Shown: piece after piece, positions 23,375 to 36,348 of the stretch
How positions within the stretch are numbered: the first letter of the stretch is position 1
How the letters are laid out: the number at the start of each line of letters is the position of its first letter
NCBI GenBank assembly: GCA_036429605.1
Contig: CM071591.1
Coordinates: 2,418,001 to 2,482,000 of the forward strand
Source: Cladobotryum mycophilum
Taxonomy: Eukaryota; Ascomycota; Sordariomycetes; Hypocreales; Hypocreaceae
DNA: 64,000 bases
Reading direction: 5' to 3'
The notes under the pieces: generated by a model
What the model saw: the letters and a program-made list of their open reading frames with translations, nothing else
Told to the model about the DNA's origin: nothing
Databases searched by the model: none
Program-made: the position numbers and the translations under genes

Positions 23375-26127
23375 ACGTCTCCCCCCAAGAGCCCCCTTCC
23401 AGGTTGTTGGCACCTCGATGGAACGTAATTACCACCTCACCAGCCACATGGCAGCTGGCGAGACTAACCCGGATACCAGGGTCTATGATCCCGGTGCATC
23501 CGGGATAATGGGGAAAACGTTTTCTTCCCCACGCCTTGTATAGATAATAGTAGCAGTAGTACCAGGTAGTTGGTTACTGCAGACATAACAAATCGTGAGC
23601 TTGCGTGTGTACGGAGTAGTTCAAGTGGCCACTCGCTCGAGGGTACGTATCCGATTTGCGGAGAGACTCGATTCGATTCCATGGTGGTTGGAGTGGTTGT
23701 AGTGGTGGGTGGTGCATTCCGGAGCACGTGCATTGCTTTTGAGTTAAGCGTCAGGAACCTGATGCACAACAGAATCGGACAAGTTTTCCGAATGTTACCT
23801 ACTATCTAATTGTAGGTTAGTAGCGTCATCAGAGGAGAACAAACCTTGACCCTGAACGGGTTACGGCTAATACCTATTGACTAGCCCAAAAGTGCCATTG
23901 ATGTGAAACCCATTGATCAGACTGAGATGATTTTGCTTATTGTGTCTCTATTCGCGGTTTCTCTTTTGCTATTACGGGGAGAGTATGAAGGGCCAGATGT
24001 TGATTGTGTCCGAATAGAATGTAACAACACCTCCATACTGTATTGTCTTGGTAAGCCCAACTTTTCCCTCCCCCTTCCCCTTTCCTCCAAAACTCAATCA
24101 CAATGGACCCATTCAATGAAATGGATACTATCTACGGACTAGCAAATGTTTCTTTACGAGGTACAATGACTTTCCTTTACCGGCAGTATCTTATACATGT
24201 ACATGTTAGAAATCCACATTTTTTTCCTGTTTCGTACAACCCAGAAGGAGTCGGAATGGAAAACTCTTGATCTTGGCGGAACAATATGATCTGATGTTGA
24301 AAAGGTTTATCCTAGCTTCCAAGACAGCCATTTTGCCACAATGAAGCAAGAACATTTTCTCTCTCTCTCTCTCTCTGTCCAAAACAGGGCGTAAAAGGAT
24401 TTTTAAAGTTGAATAGCAAAAATAAATAATGTCTCAATAGGGAAAGAATAGGCGTACATGGAGGAAATCATTCCGTCTCGCATTCGGGGCTGCTGAGACC
24501 GAAGTAAACGGAATGGGTAAATTACGTGATGACAACCAGAGAGTTTGGTTCAGCTTGAGGGAGAAGAGAGAACCTTTGTGGTCAATCAGGCGCTACTAAT
24601 CTCTATCAATCAAGCAATCAATCAATCAATTAATCTGTCTTACTGCTTTTACATACATCAGAAACATGTCTCTTCCAAAGATGACACCCCCGTTTCCCCC
24701 TTCCAAACAATCGTCATTACCTATCAAAGCCGGGGAATATCATACTTTGTATCAGATGCTCCCGGCCGTTGAAGCTTCCGAGACACCTTCAAGCGCCGGC
24801 CGGCTCCGTTTCGGGAACAGTGGCAATTCACGTTCGGGGCGAAAGAGGCGGGATCCAGTCCGGCTGCAACGCTGCGCAAACGCCATGTTTCTTCGGCCTA
24901 CCCACCGGACCGAGTCCGTAGTTCCAAGTCCCACTGCGACGGTTCGAAACCATCCGAGTGAGGCAAAAAAGGAAAAAGAGAGGGGGAGAAAAAAACACAT
25001 GAGTCGTTGTCGTCGCAGAATCAAAAAGAAGCTCTAGGCGGTGGCGCTCAGCTGTGGGCAAAGAGATTCTGGAACAAGGAAATTTCACATGTTTTGCCAA
25101 TGAATGTTTTGCCTTGTGTGAATAATCGTATGATGCAGGCGGATCTTTGACGACGACTTGCCGTTCTTTATCTTGATAGCAAGACATGCGTAAGCTAGTT
25201 GATCACAGCCACTTTTGGGATGGAGTCTTTACATACATACTAGGAGAGAGAGCCAACCCACTGGTCATCAAGAAGCTATATATAGGAAAAATCCTGACAC
25301 ATCACGATGACTTTTGTTTGGTTCTCCTCCAATTTTAGTCCTACACTAATAATATTCTAGCACCTAAAAACTTTTGACAGGTTTGTCAAAAAAAAATTTG
25401 TGATGAAACGGAATCGCCTAAGTTTTCTGTCAGAAATCAACTCCCCCTTTGCGCCATGTCTTGGAAAAAACCATCCCGCCCAATATTGACAGCTCTGAAT
25501 CCACCTCCACCACTACCACCCCCAGATTTTCTTTTCCTCGGTTTCATGTTTGCTTTGGTTGGTTCATGCCGTCAGAAAAAACCTGCACACACACACACAC
25601 ATAAGACGATCTCAATATATTTTCATTGTTACTTTTTTGGCTTGTCTCAACCCATAGGAGCAAAACGACCGCCGTTGTGTCTGTGTACCTAAGCATCCAA
25701 TTCAATGCAATCCACTTGATAACCAAAACATCTGGCTTGGAACAAAAGCAATCCCTTGGGCAATATCCACTGTAGTGAGGCTTTACATGAGCATTGCCTC
25801 AATGAATACGAATGCAGTTCTCACCGCATCCTCATTTTTATGCTTATTTTTTTCTCTGCTGTCCAAGTACGTGCGCGTAAGCCTTTGCAGAGCACTAAGA
25901 CAGCGAGTGGCTTAGATCTCGTAATGTGACACTGAGCATGTCATGTCATAGGGCAATCGCCGAATCTTTCTGCTTTTTGTAGATAAATGAAAGAAGCATT
26001 TCTGCCCAATATTCCCTAATATCATATTTTGTTGTGTTTTCCCCAACGTTCACTACTGAGACGACTTTCTTCACAGTTCACGCTATTCACATCGCTCGTT
26101 ACTCCAATATCACAATTCTTTATCATA

Positions 26128-26802
26128 ATGTTTTCTCTCAAGAGCATTCTTGCAGTGGCTGCCTTCGCCTGTCTAGCAAGTGCAGAAACAATCAAGGTCA
26201 CTGCCACAAGCGACAACAAGTTCAACCCAGACACCATCAAGGCAAACGCCGGCGACGTTCTAGAGTTCCACTTCCAGCCCAAGAACCACAGCGTTGCAGC
26301 CGGCGACTATCGCTATCCTTGCACGCCACTCAGTTTCGATGACCAGTCGAGGTTCTTTTCTGCTTTTGTCCCTTCAGACAACGGTGAAGCGGTATGACCC
26401 CTATAACTTGCCTCAGCTGTTCTACCCGTCTTACTAACAGATCCTCAGAGCAAAGTTTTCCGAGTCACACTGAACAGCACAGCACCGACTGTCTTCTATT
26501 CAACGCAGGGGAATGAGTGTGCCAAAGGCATGGTTGGCATCATCAACCCAAACGCTACCGTGACCCTGGACGACTACAAGAAACGTGCATCCACCCTGAG
26601 TGAGGGTGTATCTCCCAGAACTACCCCTTTCGGTGGCGTTTTGGCAGACAACAACGGCTCCGGATCTAGCTCCAGCCCTAGTCCTGCACCCAGCAGCGGT
26701 AGCAACGGAAAAGGTGGTGATAAGAAGAACGCTGCTGTCTCTGTTCATGCGTCTGCTGCTGGGTTGTTCGGCGTAGCTGTACTGGCAGCCATTTTGGCTT
26801 AA
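26128..26802 (+). CDS. Secreted, probably GPI-anchored cupredoxin-like protein
   Basis: ATG at 26128 begins a signal peptide ending near residue 19 (LASAE). The cupredoxin fold follows, with DNKFNPDTIKANAGDVLEF and the first-ligand region KNHSVAAGDY. A predicted 57-nt intron (26392-26448, TACTAAC branch site) joins exons in phase 0, giving 205 residues. The ligand loop near the C-terminal side of the domain reads FYSTQGNECAKGMVG. In related fungal proteins I expect Cys and His at the positions held here by Ser and Glu, so a type-1 copper site is probably lost. A Ser/Pro/Gly-rich linker then leads to a small-residue site and a hydrophobic C-terminal tail without basic residues, typical of GPI addition. 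Its likely place is the plasma membrane or cell wall. Function unknown. Confidence 0.85.
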
Positions 26803-27437
26803 GTTGATGTACCATTGATAAAGGAGGCTGTTTGCATGATTTTGGGAATATCTCGTTTATATAGAACTATGTAATTGGCTTTATTATCACTTCGGGGAAG
26901 ATGGAGAGAAACAGGATTGTTTCTAAAGCAAACGAGGTCTCTCATACCCAAAACATTGTAGTAGTGTTTATATTAACACTAGTAGTATTTCTATACATAG
27001 CACTCTTAATCAATCATGCCAAAAAAGAATAATCTGGCTCGAAATATGATCTGTAAGAATCTAACTAGAATAAAAACAAGGAATATCACAAAATAAAAAA
27101 ACCAACCCAGGGTAGGACAAAGGTGAAACTTCAGGGTAGTAACCTGAACAACCTCAACGGTTCGCTTAAACCACGGGAGCCGCTCCAAGGCTCAGCTCCT
27201 CGGCACTCACTCGGAATTCTCGTAGCATCCCGCAATGGCGCTCTTCCCGCGTTAGCCGCTGCCGCTATCCTTTCGTTGTCCTTACATCATCGGGTTCACA
27301 AGTCGTACGAATTGAGTTTTTAATCTTTTCTTTCCATCTGCCTCGGCTAGCTGCGCATAACTGGAATGTAAATTCTGCGAAACTGCATTTGTGAGAAAAC
27401 CAGCCAGGCCCCCTTGTCGAAAACGAGAATAGCAACA
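26803..27437. other. Intergenic region upstream of AFG1
   Basis: No gene seen. It holds the cupredoxin 3' flank, an AT-rich part near 26930-27110 and the AFG1 upstream region. No element recognised. Confidence 0.5.
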
Positions 27438-29213
27438 ATGCGGGGTGGTGCCGCGGCCACCACACCTCTGCGCCGGCTGCGCATCACGACGTCATCCGCA
27501 CACGGCAGGCAAATTGCCAGATCGTTTGGATCGAGATCGGGGCGAGGCATTGCGCTCCGCGGTGAATTGGTCCGCGGGACGCAGAGATTAAATGGGCCGG
27601 AGAGGAGAGCAACAGCGGCAGTTGGACGCGGCGGCGCATATCCTCCGGCTGCGAGATGTTTGGCGACGGCGGCAGAGGGACTGAGGAGTTCTGGGATAGG
27701 GCCGCTGGTGGAGTATGACAGACGGGTAGATACTGGGATACTACGGAACGATGAACACCAAAGAGGTGAGAATTGGTCAAAAAGACGAAAAAAAAGATTA
27801 CAGGAAGAATGGTGGAAGAGGCTGACCTGTTCGTGTGCAAGGAATCATCCAGAGCCTACAGCATCTCCACGACGAGCTGCGCGACTACCACGCACCACCC
27901 GTCGTCTTCCCCAGCCTCGATAACCTCAAACCCGCCAAGAAATCCGTATTCTCCTCCCTATTCGGAGGCGGCAACAGGTCTGCCATCGGAGACATTCCCG
28001 AAGACCTCCCTCGAGGACTGTATCTCTACGGAGATGTCGGCAGCGGAAAGACCATGCTCATGGACCTGTTCTACGACACCCTTCCCGGTAGCGTAAAGAC
28101 GAAGACGAGAATACATTTCCACAATTTTATGCAGGATATTCACAAGAGACTGCATCAACTGAAGATGCAGCATGGCGTGGAGATTGATCCGGTGCCCTCC
28201 ATTGCGGCTGAGATTGCGGAAAAGGGAAACGTGCTTTGCTTTGACGAGTTTCAATGCACAGATGTGGCGACTGCTATGATCCTGCGAAGGTAAAGACTCC
28301 TATCCGTAAGACTGTGATCCCCCTCATATTAATGTTTGGCAGATTACTAGAAGGCCTCATGTCTCACGGTGTGGTTCTCATAACAACCTCAAACAGACAC
28401 CCAGATGACCTGTACAAGAATGGACTCCAGCGAGAAGCCTTCATACCAGCCATCAAGCTGCTCAAAAACAGACTACACGTCATCAACCTGGATTCGCCCA
28501 CGGATTACCGCAAGATCCCCAGACCTCCCTCAGGGGTATATCACACAAAACTGGATCAACACGCCAACTCGCACGCCGAGAAATGGTTCCGCTTCCTGGG
28601 TGACTCGGAGAACTTTGCGCCTCATTCCGAGGTCCAGCGTGTTTGGGGACGAGACATCTACGTTCCGCGGGTGTCTGGGAGATGTGCTTGGTTTACCTTT
28701 GACGAGCTGATCAGGCAGCCCAAGTCGGCAGCAGACTACCTAGAACTCGTGCGCAAGTACGATGCCTTCATCGTCACCGACGTACCCGGCATGACCATCC
28801 GAGAACGAGATCTAGCCCGCCGCTTCATCACCTTCATCGACGCCGTCTACGAGGGCAACGCAAAGCTCGTCCTCACCTCCGAGAAGCCCCTCACCGAACT
28901 CTTCGTCTCCCGAGACGAAATCGCCGAAAGCCTACTAAAAGCCAACGCCCAGGGGAGGTCGAAAGAAGAGGTCAACGATGCCATGGACAACGTAATAGAA
29001 GATTTACCTAATAATGTCGACAAAATCAAGAACTCGTCGCTGTTCGCCGGAGAGGAGGAAGCCTTTGCGTTTGCTAGAGCGCTCAGCCGACTGACCCAGA
29101 TGCAGAGCAAGGAATGGGTCGAGAGGGGTATGGGCCTGGAGAGTCAAGGTGGGCAGGAAGATAAAGACAGTTGGACAAAGACTAGAAGTAAACAGATGGA
29201 GGATTCTATGTAA
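27438..29213 (+). CDS. AFG1: AFG1-like mitochondrial AAA-type ATPase
   Basis: Afg1/LACE1 family P-loop ATPase of the mitochondrial inner membrane, linked to turnover of respiratory-chain subunits. The ATG at 27438 begins an Arg-rich, acid-poor leader typical of a mitochondrial presequence. The family start GPLVEYDRRVDTGILR is followed by Walker A GDVGSGKTM, Walker B NVLCFDEFQ and TTSNRHPDDLYKNGLQR, a hallmark of this family. Predicted exons are 27438-27765, 27842-28289 and 28343-29213; both introns (76 and 53 nt) keep frame. The product is 548 residues, normal for the family in fungi. The C-terminal half contains the conserved RRFITFIDAVYEG and LFAGEEEAFAFARALSRL. No frame conflicts were found. 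Confidence 0.95.
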
Positions 29214-32200
29214 AGACTATGTATTGAGGGGGAGTTGGCATTGAGAGTGTACTGGTATACCTGGAGCATTTGAAGTATTTGGGCTCAGGGGTTCTGATTA
29301 GGGGACGAGGCATCTTGTTGGCTACAGCATATATAGGATATACGGGATATAGGCGTTTGGTAGAGACGCGGAGTCGATAATAGCTCAAACGGAACAATGC
29401 ATTTATCCTTCTTACCTTTGATATCGGAGGCTTGATCTCTTGGCTCGTTGGGCTCGTGGCGATGCCGGATCATCGAGAGGCAGCCGCCTTGCATACCTAC
29501 CCCTACCATCTTTGGAACCCGTCAACCATGTGATCTTATCTGCCAGAATCTCAAAATCGACCATGATTATGTGAACCGCACGCGATATGCGCTGCAGAAT
29601 CTTTCAGCTGAAAACCGAACCCACCCGCAGCCAAACAGCCACAGCGCAAGATTCAAAACGGCGGTACAAGTTCCGAAACAGTTGTGGAATCTTCAGCTCC
29701 TGGGGCTGAAGATTTGGAAATCTTGCCGCTCTTTCGAGATCTTAATTAGTGTTTCTGCAAGATACTTTGGGCATCATCCTGGATTTGCGATAATGACTTG
29801 CTTGATGGAGGCGGGCGCAGCGAGGCCCTGAACGGCTGAATCTTCATCAATGCGGCTCATAGCGTTGACTGAAGAAGCGCCAGCATTCTAAGCTGATTTT
29901 TACCAGGTGTTCCGTGTCCACAACTGCGCTTCTTACTGAAAAAACCTCGCGTTTCCATGCGAACTGAGTCAACTTATGTTGTCAGCCTTGGTTCGGAGCC
30001 TTAACTTATTTCCAACCTTATCGTGATGCTCTTCCCAAGCTCCATACATGGCTGTCTCGAGAATGGGTATGGCTAAATAAATAAGCTGAAAGCCACATCT
30101 CTAAAAACGGCCCTGCCAACGTCATTGAATCAAGCTCAACCCGACCGCTTCCTGGACCCAAGTTCCACACGCACCTGAGGCGCTCAGACTTTGAATGGTT
30201 CATGAACAGATCGCAGAGGGGCTCCGCTCTCTATCCGGCCCCACACAGCCAACGGACGGGAGACTTACCGAGAGGTCAATGCTGGAATATTTGACGTTGG
30301 AAGAGCGAATGATATGTTGATCGGAAGAAGCCCTGGCAGATGCCAAGTAAATTGCCAATTTTCAGTTGGATTAAAGTTTTGTCGCGCCAACAGCGTCTGT
30401 CCAGAGCAGACCGCAAATTCCATGATGAATAGACGGGAGGTTGGTAGTACAAGAACATCGTAGATAGGGATATGCAGCCTGTAATTACTTGATGCAGGTG
30501 GGAAGCGTTGCAGTTAGCGGACTCTTGGCAACAAGGAAAATCATGTTTGTGATGAAGCGGGATGACTGCAGCAGCTGAGAACATGTAGTCCACCGTCTTG
30601 TAAAGTGTTTTTCGAGATGGCATATCCTCGCCAGATATCTTTCATGTCTACTCCGTAGGTTTGCAATGACGCAACGGAACTATCGTTCAAGCGCCAATAA
30701 ATTGATTTGATCAAGCCCTTTTTTCGGACTCGATGAAAAATGCCATTCATCGGAACCGGTGGTTAGGTAGCGAAAGGGAAAAGCAAAAAAGGGCTGTCCA
30801 CCCTGATTCTGCCAGGAATAGCCTGTGAAACTAGCAAATGAGAGGGGAAACGCGGCCTACACAATGACGCCAAAGGTCGGGGTTTGTTTCAAGACCTTGC
30901 TTAGTTTTGCGATGGCCTCCGCAGGCTACCGTGACTTGAGCCAAGAAGGGTAACGATCGCACAGACTGGTTCAGATTGTGACTGAGAAGAAGTCTTTGAG
31001 GTCACTGGATCTGTTGCTGTGAGAACGATGAGAGTTTTTCGCCGAGATGGAAAGCACACCACTATCACCACCACCACCTTTTGTCCAGCTGTCGGTGAGC
31101 GATGTTACTGCGCGCTATGATGCCTCGCTTGTTGTACGAATTGTGCCGCGTCTCTAGGGAAAATCTATTGTTGGGCGCGCTGCGTGGGAGCCCTGACTGG
31201 ATTGTATCAAGTGGCTCGTATCTGGGCTGATGGGGGTGGCAGGGCCAACTAACTGACTGAGGTTTGGAATGACGATGACGATGGATTCCATCGAAACAGA
31301 GAGCGGATACATCGCAGATGAAGGAGAAACGATTTTGCCAGGGACATGCCAAGTAAGTAATATGCAGTCTGCAACTAGAAAAAATTCTCTTGGAAGCAGA
31401 ATCAGAAAGGCAGGAGATTGAAGCAGGACACGAGAAGTTGTGCATACAAAGTGTGCGTGTGCGTGTGCATGGTGTATCCACAGATTGTGACGCATGCAAG
31501 GTCCACCGGGAAAGAGCGCACAGACACTGTGACAGATGGTCCGGGCACGAATCACTGGGTAGCTGTTCCTGCGCTAGCAGCTTTGGTCACCCCTCGCTGG
31601 AATAATGACCAATGATAGCGACTCTGTTCCTGAAATCTTAGCATCGGATGGGGGGAATGCCCTGGCGAGGAAGGGGGATCCAAGGGGCTGTTGTTTAGCA
31701 CCAATGCAAGGCGGTGCTGCAGCTAAAGTGCGTTGCCAGGCCAGGGATGGTGGTTACAGTGGTTCCAGCAGGTTTTCAGCAGGCCATCCACGCTGATCGT
31801 CATATGCCATGACCCTTTTTTGTGTACCCGGATGAAATTGCACACGGTTCTTCTCCAGTGCTCAGTGCTCACTGCTCAGTGCCCGCCCATGTGATGCAAT
31901 GCAGCCTTGTGCAAGCCTCCCGGACCGTTTCTCTTTCTAGTGGAGTTGACTTTCTGCTTGCCTGTTTTGGTGCCGTTGGTCTGGCCCACGCTCACACAAC
32001 AGCCCCCCGACTTGTTCCCTTTGGATCACCCACCCTCCCGATTTAGGCCTCGCCTCGCCTCGTGCCCTCGTCAGTAGATGCACCACCCTCCACCTACTCA
32101 CTCCTCCTCCTCCATCGTCCCCTTCTTTTCTTCTTCTCCCACCACCACCACCACCGCTCGCCATCTACCAATTCATTCGTTGCCTTGTCACACAGTCGTC

Positions 32201-32753
32201 CTCGAGAGGTCGATTATGTGAGAGCGCACCTGGACGTGTGTGTCTTTCTGTGCTTAGAGTGCAGTGCACTGGTCCCTTCATTCGTTTCTGAAATTCGACT
32301 TTGAATATTTTCAATCTCGATACCATTCGTTCACTATCAACCATCGTGGGGACAATACCAATCGACTTGCGGAGTACCGGCGACTATCCACCAGCAATCG
32401 CTCCTCTCACCTTGGCCCCCATCTCTTTCACTCGCTTGGCATCTGGACCAGCCCGACTGCTTTTTCAACCCTTCCTTTTGACAACCTTTGCTATTTGCAG
32501 TCTGAGACATTGACTCTCTGCGCCAACCTCGAACGCGCGCACCTTGACTCGATAACCGAAAGCATTCTTTATCCCTGGGTTTCTGCCACCTTCATTCCAG
32601 GCTGCATAAGTCCCAGCCTCGCCCGCCCGCAGAACGATTGGGTCAATATATCCTTTATCAAGACCACGAATTACCCATCATAATTATCGACGACTTTCGA
32701 CATTTATTATCCCAACCAACATTGAATTGCGACCTTGCACAAATATTATCAAA
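29214..32753. other. 3.5-kb region without a recognised gene
   Basis: No gene can be supported. Several 100-145 codon frames (for example 29448-29831 + and 31065-31499 -) lack domains and overlap each other. TACTCCGTA occurs at 30649-30657. The pyrimidine-rich 32050-32750 part is probably promoter and 5' leader of the SH3-protein gene. Confidence 0.5.
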
Positions 32754-34731
32754 ATGACTCGATCACACCGGCACATCCATCGCCGGCAGGATGTGCTCGA
32801 TGATATCAGCGACATCATCAATGGAATGAGGCGCCCAGAAAATGATGAAGATGGATCAACCCGAAAGAATGTACGACGTGGTGATAGCGATGGTAGCGAC
32901 TCGATTAAAGGAAGAGGTAAATAAAACCATATTGGAATGGCAATCCGCCTGCCAGTTTACTACCCAACTAGGATACTAACACCATTCATAGCCCAAACCA
33001 CCGTTGTTCAAGTCGTTTACAAGACAATGTCAGCTACCTTTGAAGGCCCTATCGCTGGATACTCAACCCTCGACAAGGACCCTCGACCTCCAACAACACA
33101 TGCGTCGAATAATGAACCCACCCCGACTCATCATTCTGAAGCCAAGCCAAAAGAGACTTCTTTAGAGAAAGACAAGGAACCCCCAAGTCGTCCAAGGCGG
33201 AGACGTCTATGCCAACAATGATTCGCCCTCCCCAGGAAACAGAATCCATCGACACAGTGCTTGCCAAGGCGACCGGTTCACCTACCCCATCACCGACATT
33301 GGCCATGGACGGCAGTCGTCAACTTTCAACGTCCACTTCATCTATTACTTCTGCGACGTCTATCACCGATGCTTCTTCCGCAAGTAATGATTCAGATTCG
33401 GGAACCAGCGCCGGAGCCAAGGCCGGAATTGCATTCGGAGTTATTGGTGGTGTTTTTCTAGTGGGGTTAATTGTTTTCATGCTTGTTAAACGGCGCAGAA
33501 AACAGGCTCAGCGCCAACAACTTAATGACGATGATGAAAAACTTCACGCCGCTGTGGCAGGAGGAGTCCGGCGACCCATTGATGACGATATGCCCAGCAG
33601 CAACCCAGGCGCACCGCGTATTAGTCTTCGACCCGTCACTCAATTTCTTCCCAATTGGAACCTCGAAAAGCGCACGAGTAAGGGTGCCGACATGTCTCTT
33701 ACTCCTGGTCTCGCTGTTAGTAGCGATTCTTCCGATCGTCCAGATACCAGTCATAGCAGCCACGCAGCCAATCCTTTTGGTAACCATGCGGAGCGTGCGC
33801 CGTCTCCTATTCACGAGGAAGATGAGGGAAGCGTGTCAAGCCCAGGCTCACCTCCCCGCAATCTCACAACCGAGAAGCCCTTGATTCTAGAGCCCCCGGC
33901 CAATGTTGACTCTGCAGAGGTTGCAGCTGGTGTGACCGATGCAGCAGTGGCTGCTGCTAGGCCTGGTCTGGCGCGCAAGGCGTCTATGCGGAATCAGAAC
34001 TCTAACCAGGTTGACCTAACGATGCCTATGCCTCCGGCTTTTGGAGTGATCCCGCCTAGCCCTGCTGGAACCGAGTTTAGTATTTCCTCGGCAAACCCAG
34101 GGCCGGCTTCTTTGCATTCCCAGAGCGCAGCAGCAATTGCTGCAGCTGGTGGACCGGCCAACTCTACAGTGCATCGCGTACAGCTTGATTTTAAGCCTAC
34201 TCTTGAAGACGAAATGGAACTGAAAGCTGGTGATCTGGTTCGCCTGCTTCATGAATATGATGATGGATGGGTAAGTTGTGCATACTAAGGAGATTTCAAG
34301 ACGATGGTGCTAACATGCTATAGGCTTTGGTTATTCGATTGGATAGGTCCCATCAGGGTGTCGTTCCCCGAACATGTCTTTCCACACGCCCTGTCAAGCC
34401 TCGGCCTGCACAGGGTCGGCCCCCTGTTAACCCATCAGGTTATCCCAGAGGACCAAACCCGCCCCCATCTCAAAGGCCAATGACACCCCAAGGCATGTAT
34501 GCGAATGGCCCGGCGTCGCCATCCCTACCAAGAATGGGACCAGGCGTAGTGCCACGGCCCGCATCTCCGGCCAGTCCGCCGATGGGCCGCCCAATGAGCC
34601 CGGCTGGACAGCCAATGAGCCCCAAGTCAAGCCCTCCAAGATCTAGCCCAATGAACCCAGCACAACCGCCAACAACAGGCCCCTCTTCTGGTCCTGTTGG
34701 TAGGAAGCCTGTGCCTGGCCAGGCTTATTAA
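32754..34731 (+). CDS. Single-pass membrane protein with cytoplasmic SH3 domain
   Basis: Predicted exons are 32754-32916, 32992-34270 and 34324-34731 (introns 75 and 53 nt). The N-terminal half is Ser/Thr/Pro-rich and probably extracellular or glycosylated, though no clear signal peptide is visible. A transmembrane helix, AGIAFGVIGGVFLVGLIVF, is followed by KRRRK as a stop-transfer. A long disordered region leads to an SH3 domain split by intron 2: HRVQLDFKPTLEDEMELKAG, then ALVIRLDRSHQGVVPRTCL. The tail is Pro/Met/Ser-rich. The architecture resembles yeast Fus1-type cortical SH3 proteins; function here is inferred. Exon 2 changes frame at a C run (33180-33184): five Cs are present and six are needed. 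With the extra base the protein is 616 residues. This looks like a base-calling error, as in CDC45. Confidence 0.8.
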
Positions 34732-36348
34732 TAGGCGTGTTGTTGCATTTCTTCCAACTTGGGTCAACGAGAGAGTCTGGGATAAAATGGGCTGGCGTTT
34801 TGAGAGATGATTTTTTTGAACAGGATGGAGTACACTAGCATGCACTCGAAATCCTGCCCGTCATTTAGGGATACGCGATTTCTTTTTTCTTCGTTTTTTT
34901 TCCAGCTTCCTAATCTTCATGTCACTCATTCAAGACGAAGTTTCATTTCAGCCAATCTCGGCAACTTTTTCACTTTTTAACAATGTACATATATCATTCG
35001 CGTAAGCGAGAAGCTGCCGGTTTACGAGAGCCTCACGGTGGCTTCTTGTACATGGAGGTGACTCGACGAAAATCATGTTTACCAAGTCCAGCTTGGGGTT
35101 GAAAGGCGTTGGATTCGGCTGAGAAGCAGCTGAACTGGGGGGACGGGCTTCCATCGCGCAAGTCGCTAATGTGTATTGCTCTTTTCTTTTCAACTTTGTT
35201 TTTTATTATCTGTTTATGACATGAACTGTGTTTTTAGGCTTGAGGAGCAGGATCCCAGCCGTCTGAATGAAAGAGCTGATTATGAAGCGGGAAATGGAGT
35301 GGCATCTGTGTGGTTTGGAAGGTTAGACGTGACGGCAGGCATGGTTGAAACTAGGTAGACCGAAGGGCAGCAATGAAGATGAGATGTTTGAGCAAATTGT
35401 TATTGCCCCTTGCCGAGTATTCCGTGTTTGCTTGTTGTGTTGTAGGGACGATACTAAAATAAGTAGGTACTCGGGAAGAGATTGTGCAACATCCGCAATG
35501 AGACGTTGCCCCCGATGATGTTTGCGTCAGACTCTGAAGAATGCAACTTTATGTAGGTTGGTCAGCTTACGATGCCCAACAGAAGACTCGAGCCTATCCG
35601 AGGTTTGAGAATGACAAGAGGGTATGTTTACTGGAGGCCTGTGAATGTCTGGGGCGATGTCTGGGGAGAAGCCAAGATCTGTCTGGCAAGCAAACAATAG
35701 AGTCTCAGATAGTTGCACATGTGGAAAGTGCAACCGAGTGGCTGAAGCAATAACAGTCTTGACGAGTCGCTCCTGACTCTCTTTATTCTCCTCTCCTCTC
35801 CCCTCCTCTATCTACGTACCTGGGTAGGTATTTAATCAAGATGCAATCCTTATCAATCCTTCAATTGCCATAATCAGGAAGCCCAACATTCATTTCACAT
35901 TCCCTCTTTTGATGTCAATGCCAACCCGCCCCCAACCAACAAACAAGCAAACAACAAGCTGGACTTCCAATTTAGGCATGTAATGTTGGTATCATCGTGA
36001 ACCAACTCTTTATTTTATTTCTTTTTCATTCATTTTACCTGCCCCATTCTCTCATTCTCTCTCTCTCTCTCTCTCTCTTTTGTTGGTTCGACGACGACGA
36101 TAGAGGCAGCTGGTCTGTTCGTTCTATTGTGAGTTGGTGAACAATTGGAAGCAAGTTGGCAGAGCTTGGCGGTCTGTTGATTGACTGGCAGCAGCTGTCA
36201 CTGTCACTCCTTTACAGCTGCACGTAACCTTCTTTTACGTCGTCTTTTCTCTTCTTTTCTTTCTTCTTCTTCTTCTTCAACTCGCCTCAACCTTTTACGC
36301 ATCCGTACTATATCGCAGGCTCGATACGGGAAAATTCGACAGACAATC
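34732..36348. other. Intergenic region with CT-rich leader
   Basis: No gene supported. A TC dinucleotide run lies at 36055-36078, in what is probably the upstream region of the cyanovirin-N-like gene. Confidence 0.5.
36055..36078. repeat. TC dinucleotide microsatellite
   Basis: About twelve CT units upstream of the cyanovirin-N-like gene. Confidence 0.9.

Larger units (their letters stand above)
19675..26127. other. 6.4-kb gene-poor, microsatellite-rich stretch
   Basis: I found no supportable gene in these 6.4 kb. ORFs are under about 190 codons, overlap on both strands and follow repeats. The ORF at 24666-25037 (Arg/Lys-rich, no homology recognised) is the least implausible but remains unsupported. 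Microsatellites include CTGA (21246-21264), CCATG/CCATCC (21530-21588), GGTAT (21776-21797), TG then ATT (22636-22745), ATTC (23129-23158), CTCCCT (23330-23374), CT (24358-24376) and ATCA (24606-24630). TACGGAGTA occurs at 23610-23618. Part may be the long upstream region of the bZIP gene. Confidence 0.6.

Noticed and set aside
24941..24951. GGTTCGAAACC, a perfect tRNA B-box-like sequence
   Set aside because: No A box, anticodon arm or acceptor-stem pairing could be found around it.
24666..25037. 123-codon Arg/Lys-rich plus-strand ORF
   Set aside because: No recognisable domain, an equally long minus-strand ORF overlaps it, and it lies in a repeat-rich gene desert.
29448..29831. 127-codon plus-strand ORF after AFG1
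   Set aside because: No domain, no codon or splicing context and overlapping minus-strand ORFs.
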